A stretch of 60,827 bases of DNA. Origin: Gammaproteobacteria bacterium (GTDB lineage: Bacteria; Pseudomonadota; Gammaproteobacteria; Steroidobacterales; Steroidobacteraceae). The notes under the pieces are model-generated. The model was not told where the DNA came from. It did not search any database and saw only the letters and a program-made list of their open reading frames with translations. How positions within the stretch are numbered: the first letter of the stretch is position 1; every line of letters starts with the position of its first letter. Made by a program: the position numbers and the translations under genes. Positions 44,257 through 52,802 of this stretch are shown here, piece by piece. The DNA is taken from positions 1 to 60,827 of the forward strand of contig PLAH01000063.1 in the NCBI GenBank assembly GCA_003134045.1, written 5' to 3'.

Positions 44257-44619
44257 GTCTTAGGCGCCTGCCCCGGTCTTTGCGGTGTCCCTCGAACCAC
44301 TGCGGCAGGAACACAATTCCCGCAGCCGATCGCGGCAGACGGCTCGCGTTTCGACGATGTGATGGGCGCCGGCGCCTGGCTCATCAGCCGGCGACGATCC
44401 GAGGGCGCGACTCACCGAGGCGTGACGCGTGTCGATGTCGATGACCCCTTGCTTTCGGGCTTTCGAGACGCGCTCGAGGCGTGGTTCGATACGGCGGCCG
44501 TACCCGCCGTGCTGGTCCGGCCTGACCGCGTGATTTTTGACACCGGGGTCGCCGAAGAGCTCCTAGCGAGCTGGCAGCGCCTCACCTTGAGACTGCATGA
44601 ACGGGAGTGCGCGCTGTGA
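44257..44619 (+). pseudogene. 3' fragment of a FAD-dependent aromatic-ring monooxygenase (MhpA-like)
   Basis: Directly after the stop of the previous gene, in the same frame, the sequence encodes TQFPQPIAADGSRFDDVMGA, GAWLISR, then DDPLLSGFRDALEAWFDTAAV and PAVLVRPDRVIFDTG. This is the C-terminal, thioredoxin-like part of 3-(3-hydroxyphenyl)propionate hydroxylase-type enzymes. The FAD and substrate domains (about 430 residues) are absent. The stop TGA overlaps the GTG of the next relic (GTGA), so the two once formed an operon for aromatic degradation. Confidence 0.75.
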
Positions 44620-44966
44620 TTGATCTGTACACCGCTTCCACGCCGAACGGTCGTATCCCTACGATCGCCGATCAGGACGGCTCCATGGCCCATTCACGGC
44701 GTTCGAATCGGGGGCAATCTTGATGTATCTGGCCGACAAGGCGGGACAGCTGATTCCCGCGGGTGCGGAAGGCCGCTCGACAGCGCTGCAATGGGTCATG
44801 TTTCAAGTGGGTGGGCTCGGCCCGATGATGGGCCGGGCGGCTGTCTTCCTGCGCTACACTGCGGAACGAATTCCATTCGCCGTCGAGCGGTATCAACGCG
44901 AGACACGTCGTCTCCTCGAACTTGCCGTACCTAAGCGGGTTGACCTCGGCAAAATCGATGCGCGTG
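44616..44966 (+). pseudogene. glutathione S-transferase relic with deletion and frameshift
   Basis: GTG at 44616 begins IDLYTASTPNGR and jumps to IPTIADQDG. In intact GSTs of the YfcG type two Pro-Asn-Gly-Arg motifs are about 45 residues apart; here they are fused into one, so recombination between the repeated motifs removed the glutathione-site region. A second lesion follows: after DGSM the frame must shift by one base to continue as PFTAFESGAILMYLADK, AEGRSTALQWVMFQ, GPMMGRAAVFLRY and YQRETRRLL. After about 44940 similarity ends. It cannot make an active enzyme. Confidence 0.75.
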
Positions 44967-45090
44967 ACATTCGCGCGGCGGCGCGAGAATCTCGCGTAGT
45001 GCCGAGTCATCAAAGTCGTCCTATGATTGCTCCAGCGAACCCGCTTCTCGGCTGTTCTGCATCCTGGCCCGCAACGGCGAGGGCAATCCG

Positions 45091-46047
45091 TTGAGGCTTG
45101 CGACCTTGCAGCAGGGTCGGGATGGCGCCTTGATCGTCGTGTCCGATGAGGGCGACCGATATTTGCCGGCGAGCATTCCGACACTTCAACAGGCGATTGA
45201 GGACTGGAGCCGTCACGAGCCTTCGCTGCGTCATGTGGCGGATCGTTTGGCCGCAGGCGAAGGGCACCCCCTGCGCGGGCAACGCTTGGCCGCGCCTCTG
45301 CCGCGCGCGTGGCAATGGCTCGACGGGTCCGCTTTTCGAAGCCACGGTGAATTAATGGAACGCTTATTCGGCGTCGATCCTGCGCCGTTGGACCGACCGC
45401 TCATGTATCAAGGGATGTCTCATCAATTTTTAGGTCCAAACGACGACGTCCCGCTGCCCAGGGAGGAAGACGGCATCGATTTTGAAGGCGAGTTTGGTGT
45501 CATCGTGGACGAGGTGCCGATGGGGGTGAGCGCGGCACAGGCCCTGGGACACATCAAGCTCATTGTGCAAATCAATGATTGGTCGCTGCGTAGGATCGCG
45601 GCAAGCGAAATGAAGACCGGCTTCGGTTGGGTTCAGGCGAAGCCTGCTTGTTCCATGGCGCCTTTCGCCGTGACGCCGGATGAGCTTGGAGACTCCTGGC
45701 GAGACGGGCGGGTCCATTTGGTGCTCGCAGTGGACCTCAACGGCGCGCAGTTTGGCCGCGCCCACGGAGGAGTCATGGCTTATGGCTTTCACGAACTCGT
45801 CGCACATGCCGCCAATACTCGCCATCTCTGCGCGGGCACGATTGTTGGCTCGGGAACGGTCTCAAATCCCGATTTCGACGCCGTCGGAGCGTCCTGCATC
45901 GCGGAGCGCAGAGCTATCGAAACGCTGAATCAAGGGGCACCAAGTACCGGATTCCTTCATTTCGGCGACTTGGTTCGCATGGAGTCGCAGTTGTCCGAAG
46001 GCAAGCCTTTATTCGGACCGATTGAACAAAAAGTAGTCCGCGCGTAG
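45091..46047 (+). CDS. fumarylacetoacetate hydrolase family protein
   Basis: 318 residues. Metal-binding acidic motif in IDFEGEFGVIVDEVPMG, and the family signatures LMYQGMSHQFLGPNDD, QINDWSLR, FGWVQAKPA, and HAANTRHLCAGTIVGSGTVSN. These enzymes cleave C-C bonds in acylpyruvate-type compounds at the end of aromatic pathways (gentisate, homogentisate or homoprotocatechuate). The start is TTG at 45091, giving the normal MRLATLQQG-type N-terminus; no better start is visible. It is the only apparently intact gene left of a set that included an MhpA-like hydroxylase and a GST. The promoter is unclear, since its upstream genes are broken. Confidence 0.9.
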   Translation: MRLATLQQGRDGALIVVSDEGDRYLPASIPTLQQAIEDWSRHEPSLRHVADRLAAGEGHPLRGQRLAAPLPRAWQWLDGSAFRSHGELMERLFGVDPAPLDRPLMYQGMSHQFLGPNDDVPLPREEDGIDFEGEFGVIVDEVPMGVSAAQALGHIKLIVQINDWSLRRIAASEMKTGFGWVQAKPACSMAPFAVTPDELGDSWRDGRVHLVLAVDLNGAQFGRAHGGVMAYGFHELVAHAANTRHLCAGTIVGSGTVSNPDFDAVGASCIAERRAIETLNQGAPSTGFLHFGDLVRMESQLSEGKPLFGPIEQKVVRA

Positions 46048-46087
46048 GTCGTGGCGAGCGCTGCCGCATAGTTATATGCATCACAGA

Positions 46088-46130
46088 TAATCGATAAATA
46101 TTGACTAAATAGTAAATCCTCGATTATATT
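46088..46130 (+). promoter_or_regulatory. sigma70-type promoter of the TonB receptor gene, overlapped by a dyad
   Basis: TTGACT at 46101-46106 is followed after 17 bases by TTATAT at 46124-46129, close to the -35/-10 consensus. The perfect inverted repeat TAATCGA (46088-46094) and TCGATTA (46120-46126) embraces the -35 box and touches the -10 box, the usual placement of a repressor site. The receptor ATG (46182) lies about 45 bases from the expected start of transcription and has GGGGGAA upstream. Confidence 0.55.
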
Positions 46131-46181
46131 TCCACGACAAGAAACAACTTTGCGCCGCGGCGGTGCTTTCGGGGGAACTAC

Positions 46182-48599
46182 ATGACTATTAACGACCTGA
46201 TTTTCCGCGCGATTTCGCGCCGCCTCCTTGGGTGCAGCGGAGTGGTGATCCTCTGCATGTTTCTCTGTGCTTTGCGAACACCCAGTTATGCGCAGTCGAC
46301 TCCGGCGTCGCCCTCCCCGGATGCGAACTCGAGTTTGGGTGAAATTGTAGTCACCGCCGAATTTCGCCAGCAAAACTTGCAGAACGTGCCGGTGGCGATC
46401 ACCAGCGTCAATGCGGAAATGATGGAGGCACGCAGTTTGACGACGATCGCAGACATCGCGACCGAGGCCCCAAACGTGGATATCCGGCCTGCCGGCGCCA
46501 CGTTCGGCCCTGCGTCTCAGATCACGATCCGAGGGATAGGACAAGGTGACACCAGTTTTGCGCTGGAACCGGGTGTCGGCACCTATATCGACGACGTCTA
46601 TTTCTCGACAGTGTTCGGCTCGACGTTCGAGCTACTCGATCTCGACCGGGTGGAGATATTGAGGGGACCGCAAGGTACGCTCGAAGGTCAGAACTCCATT
46701 GGCGGTGCGATAAAGCTATTTTCCAAGAAGCCCGACGGACAAAATGACGGGTTCGTAGAAGCGACTGTCGGCAGCTACAATCGCAAGGACATTCGTGGCG
46801 CCATCGATTTTACGCTGATACCCGATCAACTCTTTGTCAGAGCGACTGGTATAGCTCGCGAGCGGGACGGCTACGTGAAGGACATCGACTACGGTTGTAC
46901 GCATCCGAACTCCGGAGTCCCCACATCTACCACCAGTACAAACTGCCAGCTCGGCACCCAAGGCGGCGAGCAAGTGTCCGCGATAAGAATAGGTCTCAGG
47001 TGGCTCCCGACCGATAGGCTGGAAGTCAATGTCATTGCCGACGACAGCACGACCAGGGACCAGCCCACTCCCGAAGAACTTACATACGCCGCAACAAATG
47101 GACGATATTTTTTGAACGGCACGCCATTCGGGGCGCAGTTCATTCCAACCAATCGCTATACCACCTATGCGACGTTCAGCGATCCGGGCGGGATCTACAA
47201 CGGTGTAACCTACCCCGCGACCGGATACAGCATTCCGCAGGTGAGCAACGTGGACGACTGGGGCGTATCGAGCAATGTTGATTACAAGATTGCCGACCAT
47301 TTGTCAGTGAAGTCAATTTCGGCTTATCGGCGCTACGATGGTGAGTATGCCTCCGACGCCGACGCCTCACCCTTCGACTTTCAAAATGTCCTGGTCATCC
47401 AAGATCACGTGCAGGCGAGTCAGGAGCTTCGCCTGAGCGGCGACGCGTTGAATGATGCACTGAACTACACCGCGGGCGGGTTTTATTTCACCGCGCATGA
47501 TTTACAGGGCGGACGTGTCCAGTATCCCGGTCAATTCGACTTCGTGCAGAACGACCCGGTCGATTCGATTACGAAGGCCGCGTACACCCACGTCGATTGG
47601 AACGCTGTCGGTGATCTACATCTGATTGGCGGGATTCGGTACTCAAAAATCGAGAAGTCATACACCTTCAGCCGAATCGACCCGTCGACCGGAGAGCCGC
47701 CGCCGTCAGTCGCCGCGATCAATGGCGCCTCGAGCACTTTCCGCGGGTCGCACATCGACTACAACGTGAATCTGCAATATCAATGGACGCCGGAGATCAT
47801 GACGTATGCACAATGGTCGACCGGATTTCGCAGCGGCGGCATCAACGAACGTCCTTTTTATGCGAACCAAGTCGTGCCGTTCCGCCCGGAAACGTTGGAT
47901 AATTATGAATTGGGCCTCAAGAGCGAATTCTTCGACAGGAAGCTTCGAGCTGACCTCGCGGTATTCTACGACAAGTATCATAGCGTCCTGTTGACGGTGG
48001 AGACGCCCTACTTCAACTCCGGTGAGCCGGTGAACAATGATCCGACTTCGCCCGGTTATAATCCGGCCGGCGGAACGTTTCCGGCTGCAGTTACGGAAAA
48101 TGCCGGGGATGCTACCATTAAAGGCGCCGAAGCCGAATTCATCGCTGATCCTATTGATGGCCTCGAGATCGACGCGTCCGCCAGCTACATCGATTTTACC
48201 TATACGAGTCTGACGGCTGAAGCCGTCCTGTCTGGGGTCACGCTCAACGACAAACCGCCGCTGACCCCGAAATGGAAGACTAGCCTCGCGGTTCAATATA
48301 CGGATGAACTCGGTTCGTGGGGTTCGCTCACGCCGCGGTTCGACTACCAATATATTACCCAAGTGTTCGCTGAGGCGTCCCAGGACCCGTATGACTCGAT
48401 CAATGGGTACGGGTTGCTGAATGGGCGTATCACCTGGAAGGCCCCCGACGCCAAAACGGACGTGTCGTTGTTCGTCACCAACATCACCGACAAATTCTAT
48501 TGGGCGAATAAATTCGACACCGTCGCGCTGGCTGGCGTCGGCCTAGGCACACCCGGTCGTCCTCGGGAGTGGGGCCTCACATTGAAGCGTCGTTTTTAG
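46182..48599 (+). CDS. TonB-dependent outer-membrane receptor
   Basis: 805 residues. Signal peptide (cleavage likely after PSYAQ), a candidate TonB-box-containing stretch with SLGEIVVTAEFRQQNLQNV, plug domain (about 60-190; ITIRGIGQG, VEILRGPQGTLEGQNSIGGAI) and a 22-strand barrel to the C-terminal Phe (WGLTLKRRF). Loops are rich in Tyr, Asp and Pro. The sequence style (VVTAEFRQQNLQNVPVAIT) is that of receptors found in Sphingomonas/Steroidobacter-like bacteria for plant- or steroid-derived compounds or siderophores. It follows the FAH gene, so an aromatic substrate is possible; the ligand is not known. The gene is intact. Confidence 0.95.
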   Translation: MTINDLIFRAISRRLLGCSGVVILCMFLCALRTPSYAQSTPASPSPDANSSLGEIVVTAEFRQQNLQNVPVAITSVNAEMMEARSLTTIADIATEAPNVDIRPAGATFGPASQITIRGIGQGDTSFALEPGVGTYIDDVYFSTVFGSTFELLDLDRVEILRGPQGTLEGQNSIGGAIKLFSKKPDGQNDGFVEATVGSYNRKDIRGAIDFTLIPDQLFVRATGIARERDGYVKDIDYGCTHPNSGVPTSTTSTNCQLGTQGGEQVSAIRIGLRWLPTDRLEVNVIADDSTTRDQPTPEELTYAATNGRYFLNGTPFGAQFIPTNRYTTYATFSDPGGIYNGVTYPATGYSIPQVSNVDDWGVSSNVDYKIADHLSVKSISAYRRYDGEYASDADASPFDFQNVLVIQDHVQASQELRLSGDALNDALNYTAGGFYFTAHDLQGGRVQYPGQFDFVQNDPVDSITKAAYTHVDWNAVGDLHLIGGIRYSKIEKSYTFSRIDPSTGEPPPSVAAINGASSTFRGSHIDYNVNLQYQWTPEIMTYAQWSTGFRSGGINERPFYANQVVPFRPETLDNYELGLKSEFFDRKLRADLAVFYDKYHSVLLTVETPYFNSGEPVNNDPTSPGYNPAGGTFPAAVTENAGDATIKGAEAEFIADPIDGLEIDASASYIDFTYTSLTAEAVLSGVTLNDKPPLTPKWKTSLAVQYTDELGSWGSLTPRFDYQYITQVFAEASQDPYDSINGYGLLNGRITWKAPDAKTDVSLFVTNITDKFYWANKFDTVALAGVGLGTPGRPREWGLTLKRRF

Positions 48600-48881
48600 C
48601 CATCTAGAGCGGCGGGTTCGCATCCTTCCGCAATTGTTCCCGAAGCGCGAGCGCCAGGCTGTTTTGACGCCGGTAGCTCGACAGCTTGCGCAGGATCAGC
48701 GACGCCGTGACGGTACGCTATTTGATGGAGGCCCAGACGCCGGTTTCCCCACTATTCAAACACGGGGTCAGCAAGCGGCAGATTGCCGCCCGGCTGAACA
48801 TCAGCTCGTCGACTGCTACCGGCTCGGCGAGCTAGCTCGCTTCGCAAGAGCGCAGCCGCATAAAGAATTGGAGATCACGGC

Positions 48882-49465
48882 GTGGCAGAAACTGGCGATT
48901 TTCCCGTTCTAGAAACTTACCGACTCGTACTACGGGAAATCGTGTCAGAGGATGCCCTGTCGCTATTGGCAGTCTATGCCGATCCAAAACACATGCAGTG
49001 GTACGGCATTGACCCTTTTCCGGATCTCGCAGCTGCCGAAGCCCGCATCAAAACGTTCGCGACTATGCGCGCACAAGCAAATCCCGGCACGCCGTGGGGC
49101 ATCACTATAAAGGAAAGCGGTCTCTTCGTCGGCACGTGCGGTTTGTTCGCATGGAACAGGAACTGGAGACAATGCAGCGTAGGATACGAGCTGGTCAAAG
49201 ACGCGCAAGGTCACGGCTATATGCAAGACCCCCGCAAGAAGCACTGACGGCGGCATTGTCTTGGGGATTTCAAGTCATGGAACTGAACCGGATCGAGGCC
49301 CAAGTTCACCCCAATAATCAGCGATCGATCACGTTACTAAGACGCCTGGGCTTCGTGGAAGAGGGTCGCTTACGCCAGGCGTCTTACTGGGCAAATCAGC
49401 ACCACGATATGCTGCAGTACTCGCTACTCCGGGTCGAGTGGAAGGGAAACAACGCAACACCATGA
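48882..49465 (+). pseudogene. GNAT acetyltransferase (RimJ/RimL type) with 11-bp insertion
   Basis: From GTG at 48882 the frame reads LETYRLVLREIVSEDA, then WGITIKESGLFVGTCGLF and SVGYELVKDAQGHGYMQ, then breaks. It continues in another frame as EALTAALSWGFQVMELNRIEAQVHPNNQ, ITLLRRLGFVEEGRLRQ (the long match is split here). At the break the DNA reads CAAGA-CCCCCG-CAAGA: the two CAAGA copies (49224-49228 and 49235-49239) flank one extra 11-base unit. Removing 11 bases restores one open frame through the acetyl-CoA site. Confidence 0.85.
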
Positions 49466-49556
49466 TCTCCGCTCCAGAGATATGCGCCGGGCGGGGATTA
49501 GCTAAAAATCCCTTTGTTGAAGTGACCCCTAGTAGCGGTGTCACTCGACACCAATC

Positions 49557-50801
49557 TCACTCCGATCGCAATGCATCGATGGGATTCAGTGCGGCGGCTT
49601 TGCGAGCCGGATAAACTCCGAAGAACACGCCGATTCCGAGACTCACGGCCAAGGCCAACACGATCGAATTGACGGAAACGACCGCCTTGAAGCTGCTGGA
49701 GAACAAACCAATGGCAGCCGACGCACCGACGCCTATGAGCACGCCGATAAGGCCGCCCAGGATGCTCAGCGTGATGGCTTCAACCAGGAACTGCAGCTTG
49801 ACGGCGAAGGGCTGCGCACCCACGGCCATGCGAATGCCGATTTCGCGGGTGCGTTCGGTTACGCTCACCAGCATGATATTCATGATGCCGATGCCTCCGA
49901 CCAGAAGGGAAATGCCGGCGATGGCGCCCAACAGATAAGTCACGATCTTCGTGATCGAGCTGGCGGTATCGGCGATCTCCTTCTGATTGAAGATGTTGAA
50001 ATCGTCGTCCTGTCCGGCACTCAGGCCGTGCCGCTGCCGCAATAGACTGGTGATTTGTTCCTGCGCGGCATTCATCAAGCTAGAGGTTACTATCTGCACA
50101 TTGACGGAGCGCAGATACTTGTCTCCCGTGATACGCTTCATCGCGGTCGTGTACGGAATGATGATGCGATCGTCTTGATTGCCTCCCACGCTGGTGCCTT
50201 TGCTGGTGAGCAATCCGATGATTACGAATGGTATGTTCTTCACGCGTACGGTTTGACCAACCGGGTCAAGCGGCCCGAACAGTTCGCTCGCTGCCTTGGT
50301 GCCGATCAAGGCCACCTTCGCCGCGGTTCTTACTTCGCGTTCGGTGAACATCCAACCCGACCGCAGATCCCAGTTGCGAATACGCAAGTAGTCTTCGGAT
50401 TCACCTACGATGCTGGTCGACCAATTGCGCCCGCTGGCAATGGCCTGAGCGGTGGTCGAGATTTCCGGGCTGAGCGCTGCGACGCCCGCAACTTCGCGCC
50501 TGATTGCTTCGGCATCGGCCAGCGTGATGGTGCTTGCCGTGCCGAGACCGCCGCGCACCGCGCCGGAGCGGCTGCTGGCGGCAAAGACGGTGAGCAGGTT
50601 TTCGCCGAGCGATGCCACCTGGGCTTGAATGCTGCGCTGTGCGCCGTTGCCGACTGCGACCATCGAGACGACCGATGCGACGCCGATGACGATGCCCAGT
50701 ATCGTCAAAGTCGAACGCAACTTGTTCCGCCGCAACGCGCGTAGCGCGATCAGGATGGTTTGCGGAACCTGGAGCAGGAGGTTTTTGAAATCATCTAACA
50801 C
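49557..50801 (-). CDS. MacB-like ABC exporter permease
   Basis: 414 residues, starting with GTG at 50801. Four-helix MacB/FtsX layout: one helix near residues 30-50 (LTILGIVIGVASVVSMVAVG), a large periplasmic domain (about 60-270), and three helices in the last 130 residues ([59 protein letters not shown]). It lacks the ATPase, which is encoded separately upstream (22-base gap). It is the last gene of the second exporter operon. It differs from the fused MacB at 25641. Confidence 0.92.
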   Translation of the reverse strand: MLDDFKNLLLQVPQTILIALRALRRNKLRSTLTILGIVIGVASVVSMVAVGNGAQRSIQAQVASLGENLLTVFAASSRSGAVRGGLGTASTITLADAEAIRREVAGVAALSPEISTTAQAIASGRNWSTSIVGESEDYLRIRNWDLRSGWMFTEREVRTAAKVALIGTKAASELFGPLDPVGQTVRVKNIPFVIIGLLTSKGTSVGGNQDDRIIIPYTTAMKRITGDKYLRSVNVQIVTSSLMNAAQEQITSLLRQRHGLSAGQDDDFNIFNQKEIADTASSITKIVTYLLGAIAGISLLVGGIGIMNIMLVSVTERTREIGIRMAVGAQPFAVKLQFLVEAITLSILGGLIGVLIGVGASAAIGLFSSSFKAVVSVNSIVLALAVSLGIGVFFGVYPARKAAALNPIDALRSE

Positions 50802-50823
50802 GGCAAGAATCCGGTCGCGGGCA

Positions 50824-51621
50824 TCAGGCGAGTTTCGCTTGCTGCTCGGCGGCGTCGAGCGTCGCCAGTTCTCGAGCGGCGATGTGGCGGGCGTCGTTGC
50901 GCGTGTCGCTGATGATCCTGCCGTCGCGCATGACGACTACGCGCTTGCAGAATGCGGCGATGTCCAGCTCATGTGTCACCATCACGATGGTGAGGCCGTT
51001 GTCGTTCAGAGCTTGAAACAAGCCCATGATCTCGATGCTGGTACGCGTATCCAGGTTGCCGGTGGGCTCGTCGGCGAGCAGGATTTCCGGTTTGTTTACC
51101 AATGCGCGCGCGATGGCGACACGCTGTTGTTGGCCGCCGGAGAGTTCGCTTGGGAAATGATTCACCCGCGCGGCCAGACCGACCTCTTGCAATGCAGTGC
51201 CCGCGCGCCGATGACGCTCGCGCGGCATCACGAGCGGCAGGGTGTACAACAACGGCAGCTCGACATTCTCCAGCGCGCTGGTGCGCGACAATAAATAAAA
51301 ACTCTGAAACACGAAGCCCAACTTTCGGCTGCGTAACGCCGCACGCTGACGCGCATTGAGCCCGGCGACGTCCGTCCCATCCAACCAATATTCGCCACTG
51401 GTCGGCTGATCGAGAAAGCCGAGCATGTTCATCAGCGTGGATTTGCCCGAACCGCTGGCTCCCATGATCGCCACGAACTCGCCGCGCACGATTTCCAGCG
51501 AAATGCCGCGCACCGCCTTGACCTCGACTTCGCCGCTGACGAACGAGCGCGTGAGATCGTGCAATTTCAGGAGCGCCCCAGCGCTCGGCGCCGCGCCGGT
51601 GCTCGCTATTGGTGTGTTCAT
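50824..51621 (-). CDS. ABC transporter ATPase, MacB/LolD type
   Basis: 265 residues with Walker [17 protein letters not shown]-loop FVFQSFYLL, signature [15 protein letters not shown], Walker [14 protein letters not shown] and H-loop [10 protein letters not shown]. It energises the separate permease at 49557. ATG at 51621 overlaps the stop of the adaptor gene (ATGA), so the adaptor, ATPase and permease are translated together. Confidence 0.95.
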   Translation of the reverse strand: MNTPIASTGAAPSAGALLKLHDLTRSFVSGEVEVKAVRGISLEIVRGEFVAIMGASGSGKSTLMNMLGFLDQPTSGEYWLDGTDVAGLNARQRAALRSRKLGFVFQSFYLLSRTSALENVELPLLYTLPLVMPRERHRRAGTALQEVGLAARVNHFPSELSGGQQQRVAIARALVNKPEILLADEPTGNLDTRTSIEIMGLFQALNDNGLTIVMVTHELDIAAFCKRVVVMRDGRIISDTRNDARHIAARELATLDAAEQQAKLA

Positions 51622-52802
51622 GGTCCTTGTCCGCCGGCGGGCGGCCCCATAAAGCCGCCGCTCTTCGAGCCGCCGGCTCGCGTCGCCGTTACCAACGCGG
51701 TACCTTCGTTGGCGCCGTCCAGGATTTCCGTATTGACGCCGTCGGTGATGCCGGCTTTCACGATGAGCGGCTTCAAGCGCTTACCGTCATCCGAGAGCCT
51801 ATATGCCAGCCGCTGTCCAGTGCTCAACTTGGTCGGTGGCGTTCCTTCATAGGCGGCGGTGTCCGGTGGCGCATAGCGCAAGGCAGCATTTGAGACCATC
51901 AATGCGTTGCGACGCTCGGCGACCAAAATGGATACGTCCGCCGTCATGCCCGGGAAAAGTTTCTGTTCGGGATTGTCCACATCGATGATGACTTCATAGG
52001 TCACCACGTTCGAAGTCGTGGTCGGCGCTTTGCGGACTTGAACGACTTTACCGTTGAAAACTTCATCCGCAAAGGCGTCGACGTTGAACTTCACCGTCTG
52101 CCCGACTTTGGCTTGACCGATATCCGCTTCCGACACCGGCGCACTGATATGCATCTTGGTGATGTCTTGCGCGATGGTGAACAACACCGGCGTGCTCATG
52201 GCTGCCACCAAGGTTTGGCCCACATCGACTTTGCGCGAAATGACGATACCGTCGACAGGCGAGGTGATGGTGCAGTAGCCGAGATTTGCCTTGGCGCTAT
52301 CGAGTGCGGCTTGCTTGATGACGACGGTGGCTTCTGCCTGCGCCAGCTCCGCGGTGGCTTGATCCAGATCCAGCTGCGATGCGGCTTGTTGCGGCACCAG
52401 GATTTTCTTGCGTTCGAGGTTTTGCCTTTTCAGTACGACGCCCGCCCTGGCGCTGGCCAGATCGCCTTCGGTTTGGCGCAGCGTTGCCTGATAAATCGAG
52501 GGATCGATTTCTGCGATGAGCTGGCCTTTCTTTACGTGATCGTTGAAGTCGACTTTGAGAGCGGCTACTTGGCCAGACACCTGGCTGCCGACATCGACGC
52601 TGACCACCGCGCCGAGCGTACCGCTGGCCGTGACGTACTGCATCAAATCGCCGCGCTCGACTTTCGCGGTGTCGTAGCTGTTATCGCCGCCCCGCGGCGC
52701 GCAACCGGCCGCCATCGCCAGAAAAACGATGAGCGACGCGATGGATAGGGGCGACCGTGAGCGTTTCATATGTGATCGCTGCATGAAGGGGTGAAGGTTC
52801 AT
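51618..52802 (-). CDS. MacA/HlyD-type adaptor, lipoprotein
   Basis: 394 residues if it starts at 52802, where the ATG overlaps the OMF stop (ATGA); an internal ATG at 52769 gives a more usual signal peptide. That signal ends in FLAMAAGC, a lipobox, so the protein is anchored by lipid in the inner membrane. Lipoyl halves (VTASGTLGAVVSVDVGSQVS and ITSPVDGIVISRKVDVGQ), a helical hairpin (about 105-180) and barrel parts are present. It joins the ATPase/permease to the outer-membrane factor. The C-terminus is rich in Gly and Pro. Confidence 0.92.
   Translation of the reverse strand: MNLHPFMQRSHMKRSRSPLSIASLIVFLAMAAGCAPRGGDNSYDTAKVERGDLMQYVTASGTLGAVVSVDVGSQVSGQVAALKVDFNDHVKKGQLIAEIDPSIYQATLRQTEGDLASARAGVVLKRQNLERKKILVPQQAASQLDLDQATAELAQAEATVVIKQAALDSAKANLGYCTITSPVDGIVISRKVDVGQTLVAAMSTPVLFTIAQDITKMHISAPVSEADIGQAKVGQTVKFNVDAFADEVFNGKVVQVRKAPTTTSNVVTYEVIIDVDNPEQKLFPGMTADVSILVAERRNALMVSNAALRYAPPDTAAYEGTPPTKLSTGQRLAYRLSDDGKRLKPLIVKAGITDGVNTEILDGANEGTALVTATRAGGSKSGGFMGPPAGGQGP

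Noticed and set aside
48725..48835. Short frame ending in a helix-turn-helix-like segment (SKRQIAARLNISSSTA)
   Set aside because: It could be a fragment of a LuxR-type regulator, but it is only 36 codons without start signal or partner, so it was not annotated as a gene.
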